Assembly (NCBI GenBank): GCA_030594505.1
Contig: JAUVFC010000013.1
Location: 1 to 15,500, forward strand
DNA from: Desulfobacterales bacterium
Lineage (GTDB): Bacteria; Desulfobacterota; Desulfobacteria; Desulfobacterales; C00003106
Reading direction: 5' to 3'
Length of the DNA: 15,500 nucleotides
Positions 6,057 through 12,989 of the stretch are shown here, piece after piece (position 1 is the first letter of the stretch; each line of letters opens with the position of its first letter). Made by a program: the position numbers and the translations under genes. The notes under the pieces were generated by a model. It was given only the letters and a program-made list of their open reading frames with translations. It made no database searches and was not told the origin of the DNA.

Positions 6057-8626
6057 GATGGCGTTTCTCCTTCAGCCCACACAACCAGCCCGGTGGTATA
6101 GGGAGTTTCAAGTTTTTGACTGCTCGGCATGATCCGTATGGTAAAGCCGAACTTACCGGTTTGGCCGCATGGTATAAAACCGGCATAATGATAATTTTCG
6201 TTTCCGTCGTTACTTTCCGGTTTCATTATTTGAATGTAACGCTCGGTGAATTTTTCTTTAAGATTAAGAGGCCCGTAGTAGATAGCAACGTCCACATCTT
6301 CGGGATCGAGTCCTGCTAAGCGTACATCAGCCTCTATTTTGAGATCGGAGGTTATCGGAAGGTCTATAGTCTCGCCTGATCGTATGTCGCTGATCCGTAC
6401 CGAATCCCAATTGGTCAACAATTTTTGGCGCCATTCAGCCAACGCGCGTGCTCCTGCCATGTCATCCTGGGTAAGCTCATTCCAGCGGCGGGCGGAACCG
6501 AGATAAAATTGATGAGTATATTCCTGGACCATACGATGGCTATTGAAAGTCGGGCACAAATCGCGCATCGAGTCCTTCATCATTTTTACCCACCCCTTTG
6601 GGATGTTGTCCGGGCCGCGATCATAAAATAACGGGATAATTTCATTCTCTAAGAGGTTATAAAAATCACGGCTTTCAATGTCGTCTTGAAGCTCTTTGTC
6701 TTCATATGTCTCGCCATGCCCGATGGCCCAGCCAAATCGGGGATCGTAGCCCTCTATCCACCATCCGTCCAATGTACTCATGTTGAGTGTTCCGTTGGGA
6801 ATCGCCTTCATCCCGCTTGTGCCGCATGCTTCCAAAGGACGACGTGGAGTGTTAAGCCACAAATCAACTCCCTGGACGAGATGCCTTGACAGTCTTATTC
6901 CATAGTCTTCTAAGAAGACGAAACGATGTATAACATTTTCACGTTTTGCAAAGTGCGTAATCTCCTTGATGAGATCTTTTCCTTTGTGATCTTGCGGATG
7001 CGCCTTCCCCGCGAAGACAATTTGCATAGGACGTTTAGGGTCTTTTAGCAGCCTCAGCAATCGTTCCTCGTCCCGCAGGACGAGGCCGGCGCGTTTGTAT
7101 GTGGCGAATCTTCTGGCAAACCCGATGGTCAATATCTCAGGATGGAGCGCGCCCATGGCAGCCTCTATCTCGCCTCTGGACGCGCCGCGTCTTTCAAGCT
7201 GCTTTCGCAGGCTCTGCCGTGTAAAACCAACCAGGTGCTCACGAGCCCTTTCATGGGTATTCCATAGTTCCGAGTTAGGGATTTCGTTGATCCGTCTCCA
7301 GACCTTTTCATTGTCCGGGTCCTCCATCCATTTGGGGCTCAGATATCGGTTGAAGAGTCTTGACATATCCTGAGAAATCCACGAAGGGATATGAATACCG
7401 TTGGTTATATGGTTTATTGGTATGTCTTCGGTCGGATTTTTCGGCCATATCCTTTTCCACATATTTTGAGAAACCTGTGAATGGAGACGACTTACCCCGT
7501 TGGTGTGGGCGGACAGCCTTAAGGCCAACACGGTCATACTGAACTGTTCATTATCGTCCCATGGTTGTTCACGGCCGAACGCCGTCAAAACCTTGAATGC
7601 AATACCCATACTCTGAGCATAATCGGAAAAATACTGTTCCATAAGTCCCGGCGAAAAGACATCGTTTCCCGCGGGAACCGGTGTGTGAGTGGTAAAGACA
7701 TTGGTGGCAATAACCAGTTCTCTGGCTGCATCAAATGAAAGCCCCTCTTTTTCCTGTAGGCTTCTAATCCTTTCCAGGGCTGAAAAAGATGAATGCCCTT
7801 CGTTCATGTGATAAGCATTCGGTCTAATCCCGAGCCGGTCAAGCGCCCGGACCCCTCCTATTCCGAGAACGATTTCCTGGCGGATCCGCATCTCCCAATC
7901 TCCACCGTAGAGTCTCGCGGTAGTATACCGAATGTCCGGCGGATTAGCGTCAGTGTTGGTGTCGAGTAAATAAAGGGGGATGCGCCCTACCATTGCGCGC
8001 CATATCTGAATTACCACCGGTCGTCCCTGGAATGAGACTTCCACAGTGACAGGTGTTCCGTTTTTATCCCGCATAAGGTGAACAGGGAGGTTGGCAAAAT
8101 CATTTTCAGGATACTCCTCCTGCTGCCAGCCATCGGCGTTGAGATATTGATGAAAATACCCTTCCTGATAAAGGAGACTTACGCCGACAAGTGGATAATT
8201 CAGGTCGCTGGCGGACTTAAGATGGTCGCCGGCCAGGATTCCAAGGCCGCCGGAATAGGTGCGAAGACACTGGACGATCCCGAATTCCATAGAAAAATAG
8301 GCTATAAGACAATCGGTGTCGGTTTGTTTCGTAAGGGCATTTTCAGAAGAGGCGGCCATATATTCTTTAAACGACTCGTGGACACGTTTAAGTTCTGATA
8401 GAAATCCTTCATCCTTGGCAAGTTCTTCCAGGCGCTTCTGGTCAGCCCGGCCGAGTAGATAGACAGGATTATTGCCGGACTCTTTCCATAATGCGGGATC
8501 GATCCTGCGGAACAGCGCGCATACTTCAGGATGCCATCCAAACCACAGATTCCCCGCTAAATCTTTTAGTGGATTAAGAACACCGGGCAACTTGGGCACC
8601 ACATTAAATTTTACCAGAGGTTTCAT
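6047..8626 (-). CDS. glgP: Alpha-glucan (glycogen) phosphorylase, DUF3417 type
   Basis: An 859-residue GT35 phosphorylase that releases glucose-1-phosphate from alpha-1,4-glucan in the cytoplasm. The N-terminal 110 residues are the DUF3417 domain (LAGNLWFGWHPEV near 23-35) typical of the alpha-glucan phosphorylase branch found in many anaerobes. Further motifs are FSMEFGI and GGLGILAGDHLKSASDL (111-142), NEGHSSF (275-281), HTPVPAGND (314-322), FARRFATYKRA (503-513) and LEACGTSGMKAIPNGTLN (598-615), where Lys607 is the expected pyridoxal-phosphate lysine. The ATG overlaps the stop of the upstream Mut7-C gene (ATGA) and has AAGGAG upstream, indicating tight coupling. It is followed by the SAP gene and, beyond a palindromic element, the GH57 enzyme. 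Confidence 0.95.
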   Translation of the reverse strand: MKPLVKFNVVPKLPGVLNPLKDLAGNLWFGWHPEVCALFRRIDPALWKESGNNPVYLLGRADQKRLEELAKDEGFLSELKRVHESFKEYMAASSENALTKQTDTDCLIAYFSMEFGIVQCLRTYSGGLGILAGDHLKSASDLNYPLVGVSLLYQEGYFHQYLNADGWQQEEYPENDFANLPVHLMRDKNGTPVTVEVSFQGRPVVIQIWRAMVGRIPLYLLDTNTDANPPDIRYTTARLYGGDWEMRIRQEIVLGIGGVRALDRLGIRPNAYHMNEGHSSFSALERIRSLQEKEGLSFDAARELVIATNVFTTHTPVPAGNDVFSPGLMEQYFSDYAQSMGIAFKVLTAFGREQPWDDNEQFSMTVLALRLSAHTNGVSRLHSQVSQNMWKRIWPKNPTEDIPINHITNGIHIPSWISQDMSRLFNRYLSPKWMEDPDNEKVWRRINEIPNSELWNTHERAREHLVGFTRQSLRKQLERRGASRGEIEAAMGALHPEILTIGFARRFATYKRAGLVLRDEERLLRLLKDPKRPMQIVFAGKAHPQDHKGKDLIKEITHFAKRENVIHRFVFLEDYGIRLSRHLVQGVDLWLNTPRRPLEACGTSGMKAIPNGTLNMSTLDGWWIEGYDPRFGWAIGHGETYEDKELQDDIESRDFYNLLENEIIPLFYDRGPDNIPKGWVKMMKDSMRDLCPTFNSHRMVQEYTHQFYLGSARRWNELTQDDMAGARALAEWRQKLLTNWDSVRISDIRSGETIDLPITSDLKIEADVRLAGLDPEDVDVAIYYGPLNLKEKFTERYIQIMKPESNDGNENYHYAGFIPCGQTGKFGFTIRIMPSSQKLETPYTTGLVVWAEGETPSGG

Positions 8627-9087
8627 CGTCTCTCCTTGTCAACAAGCGTATGTAATGTTTTCTGAATTCTCTCATAATGCGTACCCTGCCAGTATACTTT
8701 TTTACAGGTATGACATTTTGAGAACCGGTTATATTTTTTCGATACATGATCTGGGATCTGGTTGACAATTTCTTCCAAAGTCACTCTTGTAAGTATTGTA
8801 TTGCAAAGCTTACATCGTGTGAAGAAATATTTTTCATCCGGCTGAAGCCGGAGCGCTTTGACAACCTCTCGTACCTGATCCTTTGGGTCATTTGAGATCA
8901 GACAAATAATTTTTAAAGATTTTAGCTTTTGTGAAAGACGTGTGTCTCTTGTTAACAGTATCCGGTTTTCATTCGCAAAGGGTATAGCTGATTCCGGGGA
9001 CAATGAGCCGCTATTTACTGTATCATATCCCATAAGCCTGAGCCATTGGGCCAGTCTTCCTACTGTCCTGTCTGCCGCAAATTTCAT
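8623..9087 (-). CDS. Mut7-C RNase-domain protein with zinc ribbon
   Basis: A 154-residue protein matching the Mut7-C family (PIN-like fold, formerly DUF82). N-terminal MKFAADRTVGRLAQWLRLMGYDT carries Asp6; LLTRDTRL carries Asp48, both expected acidic residues of the nuclease centre. The C-terminal half has a treble-clef/zinc-ribbon pattern, CKLC (92-95) and CHTC (125-128), followed by YWQGTHYERI. The family is predicted to be an RNase; activity is not shown for this protein. ATG at 9087 fits the family start; an in-frame TTG at 9120 would make a TTGA overlap with the upstream stop but adds 11 unlikely residues and has no ribosome binding site. Its stop overlaps the glgP start by four bases, so phosphorylase translation probably depends on it. 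Confidence 0.88.
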   Translation of the reverse strand: MKFAADRTVGRLAQWLRLMGYDTVNSGSLSPESAIPFANENRILLTRDTRLSQKLKSLKIICLISNDPKDQVREVVKALRLQPDEKYFFTRCKLCNTILTRVTLEEIVNQIPDHVSKKYNRFSKCHTCKKVYWQGTHYERIQKTLHTLVDKERR

Positions 9088-9116
9088 GCTCAAAGAACTA
9101 CATACAAATTCCCAAG

Positions 9117-9938
9117 TCAATCAAGATTGATTACTTTATCGGTTTTTAGCGCCTTTAGCTTAAAGCTTCCCTGAAAAGTAGGTATATTGATAGCGTATTT
9201 TTTAATGGCAAGAATCCATTTTGCATTATTTTTGCCGGAAATGGTGATTAAACAAGGAATTAAAACAGATTCCTCATCTCTGAAATTATCAAACAGAATG
9301 CTGTACGTCAAGGCCCCCCCACGGCTAAAATAGTCCGCGCGTAGAACCTTAAACGGATCATGTCTAACCCATACCTTTGCTGCGACATTCCCCCATTGCC
9401 CAATAAGGGTCAGGATGGTTTCTCCCGCTGCTTCAGATTGTAGCCGAGCCTGGCGGAAGGGTGCAATCGGGATAGAACCTGAAAGCACTTTAAAAAGTTC
9501 TTCAGGCGTTATCTTTACATGAATAAAACGGGCCAGGTTGGAGGCCGTGGCTTCTCCTTTATATAGACGATTTTGTGCATAGATGTAAAAAAAGAGCCTA
9601 TTCTTATTGACGACAAAGGTAGCGGTAGGTTGACCCCACGGGCTTAAGATCTCAAAGCGGAACTGATCGGGGCGGTGTCCCAGCCACACAGCGTTAACCG
9701 ATTGAGACTTCTTTTTGTTTATTATTGTAAGCTGCCCTTGCCCGCGGAGACTTTGTATCCTCGCATTGTTTTGGCGGATCAAATCAAGGAGAGTGGCTGC
9801 TTCCGGTTCGATTTTTTGGGGGATCGGGGAAAGTGGAGCACATCCCCCGGCCATGAGCAGCAAGGTTGTTGAGAGGAATAAATACGAAAGCATTTTTGCA
9901 ACGGATCCGCCTGCGGCGGAACAACAGACATTTCTCAA
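9117..9938 (-). CDS. LolB/DUF4292-like outer-membrane lipoprotein
   Basis: A 273-residue predicted lipoprotein: hydrophobic segment LSYLFLSTTLLLMAGGC with Cys33 as the likely lipidated residue, although Ala at -3 is a loose lipobox. The mature part (LLDLIRQNNARIQSLRGQGQLTI, then beta-rich RPDQFRFEILSPWGQPTATF and RLFFYIYAQNRLYKG) matches the half-barrel of LolB/DUF4292 proteins, which handle lipids or lipoproteins at the outer membrane. The TTG at 9938 overlaps the TPR stop (TTGA) and has AAGGA nine bases upstream; it also gives the signal peptide a Lys. The alternative ATG at 9893 has no ribosome site. With TTG, codons 6-12 are a copy of a dispersed palindromic repeat. Conserved place after the TPR gene is inferred, not checked. 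Confidence 0.75.
   Translation of the reverse strand: MRNVCCSAAGGSVAKMLSYLFLSTTLLLMAGGCAPLSPIPQKIEPEAATLLDLIRQNNARIQSLRGQGQLTIINKKKSQSVNAVWLGHRPDQFRFEILSPWGQPTATFVVNKNRLFFYIYAQNRLYKGEATASNLARFIHVKITPEELFKVLSGSIPIAPFRQARLQSEAAGETILTLIGQWGNVAAKVWVRHDPFKVLRADYFSRGGALTYSILFDNFRDEESVLIPCLITISGKNNAKWILAIKKYAINIPTFQGSFKLKALKTDKVINLD
9901..9923. repeat. GGATCCG-palindrome dispersed repeat, copy 1
   Basis: A 23-base unit containing CGGATCCG and TCCGCC-TGC-GGCGGA (6-bp stem, 3-base loop). It matches 12676-12698 at 22 of 23 positions. This copy falls inside the first codons of the lipoprotein gene if the TTG start is used, adding residues such as CCSAAGGS to the signal peptide n-region. Confidence 0.8.
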
Positions 9939-11680
9939 TCCCTCAATTCCTTTTTTATCCGTTCAATTTTTTCTTTCAACGTTATAACATCTTGTTCTTT
10001 TGGTTTTTTTTCAAGCGACATTTCATAATATTTCAAGGCGCGTTCAAGAAGATTTTTTTTCGTATATGCATCTCCGAGATGTTCCAGGATAATTGGATCG
10101 TCCGGAACAAGTTCGGTTGCTTTTTCAAGCCAAAGGACTGCTTGATCAAGGAGCCCCTTTTTAAAATATACCCATCCCAGGCTGTCGGTGATGTATCCAT
10201 CGCCCGGCTTCAATTTTAGCGCTTTTTTAATCAATTTTTCCGCTTCGTCCAGGCGTATGCCGATATCTGCATAGGTGTATCCGAGGTAATTTAACGCATT
10301 GGCGTGCTCGGGCTCAATTTGAATGACCTGCTTCATCTCTTTGATGCTCAGATCCTTTTGGTTCATCTTGTCATATATTACTCCGAGACGGAAGTGGAGT
10401 TTGATGTTTTGTGGCGCGATACGCAGCCCTTCGTTAATGGCTGCCACTGCTTTCGTATACTCGGTTTTTTCTTCATAGAGCGACCCAAGGTATAAAAAGA
10501 TATTCGGCTCGTCAGGCTTATTTTTGCTCGCGGATACAAGGGCCTCGATCGCCTTTTTGGTCTCTCCTTCCACCTGGTATAGATAGGCGATTTGAATAGC
10601 GGCGTTTACATAATAGTTGGATTCGACGGCGATCATTTGATAGGAGTCTATGGCTTTTTTACGATCCTCTTTTCCCGCGTGAGCAAGTCCCAAAAAATAG
10701 AGCAGTTCAGAATTTTCCGGCTCCTTCTTTAATAAATCATCGAGCTTTAATAAATCATCGAGGAGTTTTATTGCTTCCTCGTATTCTTTTTGATCAAGAT
10801 AGATGGCTGCGATGTGTTTGATAACATAGGGGGAGTTGTGTGACCGACTAATAAGTTCATGAAAGACCGTTTTTGCCTTTTGGGCTTCGCCGGTTATCAA
10901 GTAATGGCGGCCGAGCCCACCGGCAGCCTGGAAATTGTCGGGATTGTTGTTTAATATCTTTTGATACGTTCCCACTACCATATTCCCCTGCCGGGTAGCC
11001 TGATAGAGGTGTACAAGATCAAAAAGGACCGGCTCAAATGATGGATTCAATTTTAGTGTCTCTGAAAAATGTGTTTCAGCTTTCTTATATTTCTCAAGTT
11101 CCAAATATGCCCTGCCGAGATAATAATGGCCTTTCATTGATGTTGGATTCAGTTCTATGACTTTTTCAAGGATATCTTTTGCATTCTGAAGTTCCCCGAT
11201 TTGTATATAGACGGATCCCAAAAGCAGATGACTATTCGCGTTGTCAGGATTTTCAGAAATTATTTTTTTATAGGCGTCAATCGCCTTTTGATATTCGCGA
11301 AGGGTTTCATGAAGCGCCGCCAGCATGGTAAGCGCCCTGACATTATCGGGGCGCTTTTCCAATATGGTCTGCATGACGCTTATGGCATCTTTGTATCGCT
11401 GTTGGCGGATGTATATCTGTGCGAGTTCGGTTTTGAGAAATATTGACGCCGGATCTTTTACTGCGGCCGTTTTGAGAGATTCCGCGGCCTTTTTGATTTC
11501 TCCGATCCTCAAGAAAAGTCGAGATCGGGTATAATAATAATAAGGACTTTCCGCCGGGGGGGTATTCAATTCTGTAGCTGTTCTTCCCGGAGATTTCGGC
11601 CTGGGCGTCACTGTGCAGCCAAAATAGAATAATGTCGCAACGAAAACTATGAGTATCCTGTGTCTGTGTAATATTATCAT
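9935..11680 (-). CDS. TPR-repeat lipoprotein
   Basis: A 581-residue protein. Residues 1-21 are a signal sequence (MIILHRHRILIVFVATLFYFG) with Cys22 as probable lipidation site (imperfect lipobox YFGC), then a short Pro-rich linker and about 14 tetratricopeptide repeats from residue 45 to the end. Typical repeat texts are AISVMQTILEKRPDNVRAL and GHYYLGRAYLELEKYKKAE. The end (LNYLGYTYAD, DSLGWVYFKKGLLDQA) matches a widespread proteobacterial TPR lipoprotein group. TPRs are scaffolds for protein-protein contacts; a periplasmic or outer-membrane assembly role is likely but unspecified. The ATG overlaps the sigma-32 stop (ATGA), with AAGGAT upstream. One repeat carries a recent 6-residue duplication. 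Confidence 0.88.
   Translation of the reverse strand: MIILHRHRILIVFVATLFYFGCTVTPRPKSPGRTATELNTPPAESPYYYYTRSRLFLRIGEIKKAAESLKTAAVKDPASIFLKTELAQIYIRQQRYKDAISVMQTILEKRPDNVRALTMLAALHETLREYQKAIDAYKKIISENPDNANSHLLLGSVYIQIGELQNAKDILEKVIELNPTSMKGHYYLGRAYLELEKYKKAETHFSETLKLNPSFEPVLFDLVHLYQATRQGNMVVGTYQKILNNNPDNFQAAGGLGRHYLITGEAQKAKTVFHELISRSHNSPYVIKHIAAIYLDQKEYEEAIKLLDDLLKLDDLLKKEPENSELLYFLGLAHAGKEDRKKAIDSYQMIAVESNYYVNAAIQIAYLYQVEGETKKAIEALVSASKNKPDEPNIFLYLGSLYEEKTEYTKAVAAINEGLRIAPQNIKLHFRLGVIYDKMNQKDLSIKEMKQVIQIEPEHANALNYLGYTYADIGIRLDEAEKLIKKALKLKPGDGYITDSLGWVYFKKGLLDQAVLWLEKATELVPDDPIILEHLGDAYTKKNLLERALKYYEMSLEKKPKEQDVITLKEKIERIKKELRD
10727..10762. repeat. Perfect 18-base tandem duplication within the TPR gene
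   Basis: CTTTAATAAATCATCGAG occurs twice back to back (10727-10744 and 10745-10762). It keeps the frame and gives LLDDLLKLDDLLK in the protein, lengthening one helix or loop by six residues. The perfect identity points to recent replication slippage. Confidence 0.95.
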
Positions 11681-12627
11681 AAGAATAAGCTATCCTTAAA
11701 ACCTTCCCGATAAGATTCAAGGTCGGGAATCTCCTTTTTAAAATAGCGCCTCAGCTTGTTGATTACATTTTTTTCAACCTGTCGGATACGTTCTCTTGAA
11801 ACGTGATATCTGTCACCGAGTTCCTGTAGAGTAAGCGGTGAATCAGAAAAGATACGATTGTCCAAGATTTGCTGTTCACGGTTGTTTAATTGTTCCCGGA
11901 ACTTTTTCAGTTTTTCTCCAAGCACCCGTTTTATTTCTTCCTGGCCGATCTGGGTTTCTGCCGATACACCGGAGGCCGGGAGTAAGTGGATTCGTTCAGC
12001 ATCTGAGCCTTCCTTGATCGGCGCATCCAAAGAAACTTCCCAGCCATTTAAGCGCTGTTCCATCTCGACAATCTCTCCTTCAGTGACACCGAGTTTTTCG
12101 GAAAGAAGTTTTGGCCCCGGGTCGAAACCCATAGACATCAGCGATTGCTTTTCCTTTCCCAGCCTAAAGAACAATTTTCGCTGCGCCTGAGTTGTTCCAA
12201 TCTTAACAAGACGCCAATTGTCCATTATGAACTTGAGAATATACGCTTTAATCCAGAATGAGGAATAATAAGAGAACTTAACCCCTTTATATGGATCAAA
12301 CTTGTTGAGCGCATGCAGGAGTCCGATGTTCCCTTCCTGGATCAGATCCATGAGGTTTTGCATCCAGAGTCTTTGAAATTGCATAGCGATTTTGACAACC
12401 AGCCTCAAGTTGGATGTGATTAATTTATAGGCTGCGTCTTTGTCCCCATTCTCACGAAACCGTATCGCCAAAGCTCTTTCTTCCTCTTTTGTAAGAAGAA
12501 GATGTTTATTGATATCCCACAGATAACGCTGAAGGATGTCGTGTTTGGCGATAGCGGTGCCGGATTTATTGGACCGGGTATCATTATCTTTATTAGTTAA
12601 AGAGTCTTCTGTTTTGTTTATATCCAC
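11677..12627 (-). CDS. rpoH: RNA polymerase sigma-32 (RpoH-type) factor
   Basis: A 316-residue sigma-70-family factor. Region 1.2 lies at 31-60 (ILQRYLWDINKHLLLTKEEE), region 2 at 66-143 (NLRLVVKIA, DLIQEGNIGLLHALNKFDPYKGVKFSYYSSFWIKA in pieces), and the RpoH box at 147-156 (QAQRKLFFRL) marks the sigma-32 group. Region 4 (250-297) contains the helix-turn-helix TLQELGDRYHVSRERIRQVE. The type matches the Geobacter/Desulfobacterota variant. It would direct polymerase to heat-shock or envelope-stress promoters. Start GTG at 12627 is the only reasonable one; its ribosome site is weak (GGA eight bases away), suggesting low or controlled translation. It has a polar N-terminal tail of 30 residues and heads the six-gene operon. 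Confidence 0.9.
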   Translation of the reverse strand: MDINKTEDSLTNKDNDTRSNKSGTAIAKHDILQRYLWDINKHLLLTKEEERALAIRFRENGDKDAAYKLITSNLRLVVKIAMQFQRLWMQNLMDLIQEGNIGLLHALNKFDPYKGVKFSYYSSFWIKAYILKFIMDNWRLVKIGTTQAQRKLFFRLGKEKQSLMSMGFDPGPKLLSEKLGVTEGEIVEMEQRLNGWEVSLDAPIKEGSDAERIHLLPASGVSAETQIGQEEIKRVLGEKLKKFREQLNNREQQILDNRIFSDSPLTLQELGDRYHVSRERIRQVEKNVINKLRRYFKKEIPDLESYREGFKDSLFL

Positions 12628-12675
12628 TTGTCTGATCCGGACGATTTATTTTTATTCCTTTGGTGATTTAAAATA

Positions 12676-12698
12676 ACGGATCCGTCTGCGGCGGAACA
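12676..12698. repeat. GGATCCG-palindrome dispersed repeat, copy 2
   Basis: Second copy of the unit at 9901-9923, one base different (TCCGTC for TCCGCC). It lies about 50 bases upstream of the sigma-32 start, in the expected leader or promoter region. The single change weakens the inner TCCGCC/GGCGGA stem by one pair. Confidence 0.8.
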
Positions 12699-12719
12699 GC
12701 GATCAACTGAATAGCGCTT

Positions 12720-12755
12720 TAGGAGGCTGTCCGAGAATTCTCGGACAGCCTCCTA
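12720..12755. repeat. 36-base perfect palindrome (paired 18-base arms, no spacer)
   Basis: The arm TAGGAGGCTGTCCGAGAA (12720-12737) is exactly reverse-complemented at 12738-12755, with GAATTC at the centre. There is no U-tract on either side, so it is not a normal intrinsic terminator. The arm starts like inverted-repeat ends of some insertion sequences (GAGGCTGTCC), so two fused transposon ends or a minimal MITE are possible. It could alternatively be a protein operator between divergent genes. Confidence 0.9.
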
Positions 12756-12871
12756 TAGGCCAGTTGTTGTGATGAATAGGATCTGAACGACAGGACTTGG
12801 GCTTCGCAAAACGAAAAGTATAAGTCTAATAGATCCAAAGGATTTTCATTAATGACAAAAACTAACAAATT

Positions 12872-12904
12872 AAAAGGGGTTTAGCAAGTGAAATAACCCC
12901 TTTT
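12872..12904 (+). terminator. Terminator-shaped hairpin upstream of the EF-G gene
   Basis: AAAAGGGGTT (12872-12881) pairs over 10 bp with AACCCCTTTT (12895-12904) across a 13-base loop, and one further T follows. The A-run/T-run flanks make it a possible bidirectional intrinsic terminator. No upstream + strand gene is recognised, so it either insulates the EF-G promoter or ends an unannotated short transcript. Confidence 0.5.
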
Positions 12905-12909
12905 TAGGC

Positions 12910-12938
12910 TTGACTTTTTTTGTTTTATCCATTTAAGT
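12910..12938 (+). promoter_or_regulatory. Possible promoter of the EF-G paralogue
   Basis: TTGACT (12910-12915) is a good -35 box. After 16-17 T-rich bases comes TTTAAG/TTAAGT, a poor -10 match. Start of transcription near 12945 would give a 45-base leader and would exclude the ATG at 12942, in agreement with the start chosen at 12990. Confidence 0.35.
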
Positions 12939-12989
12939 GAGATGGTTTTTGAAAAGTTCAAAAATTTAACGGGGGGAGAGAATCTTATT

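Larger units (their letters stand above)
12628..12989. other. Divergent intergenic spacer between rpoH and the EF-G paralogue
   Basis: This 362-base stretch carries no gene I can support. Its contents, left to right, are a dispersed GGATCCG palindrome (12676-12698), a 36-base palindrome (12720-12755), about 115 bases of unassigned sequence, a terminator-shaped hairpin (12872-12904) and a possible -35 box (12910-12915). Promoters for both divergent genes must lie here. An in-frame ATG at 12942 is not used because it lacks a ribosome site and the EF-G family starts at 12990. Confidence 0.7.

Noticed and set aside
10722..10765. Frameshift in the TPR gene
   Set aside because: The irregularity is an exact 18-base duplication, so the frame is maintained on both sides.
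12942..12989. Extended N-terminus of the EF-G paralogue
   Set aside because: No ribosome site before 12942, probable transcription start near it, and the family N-terminus fits ATG 12990.
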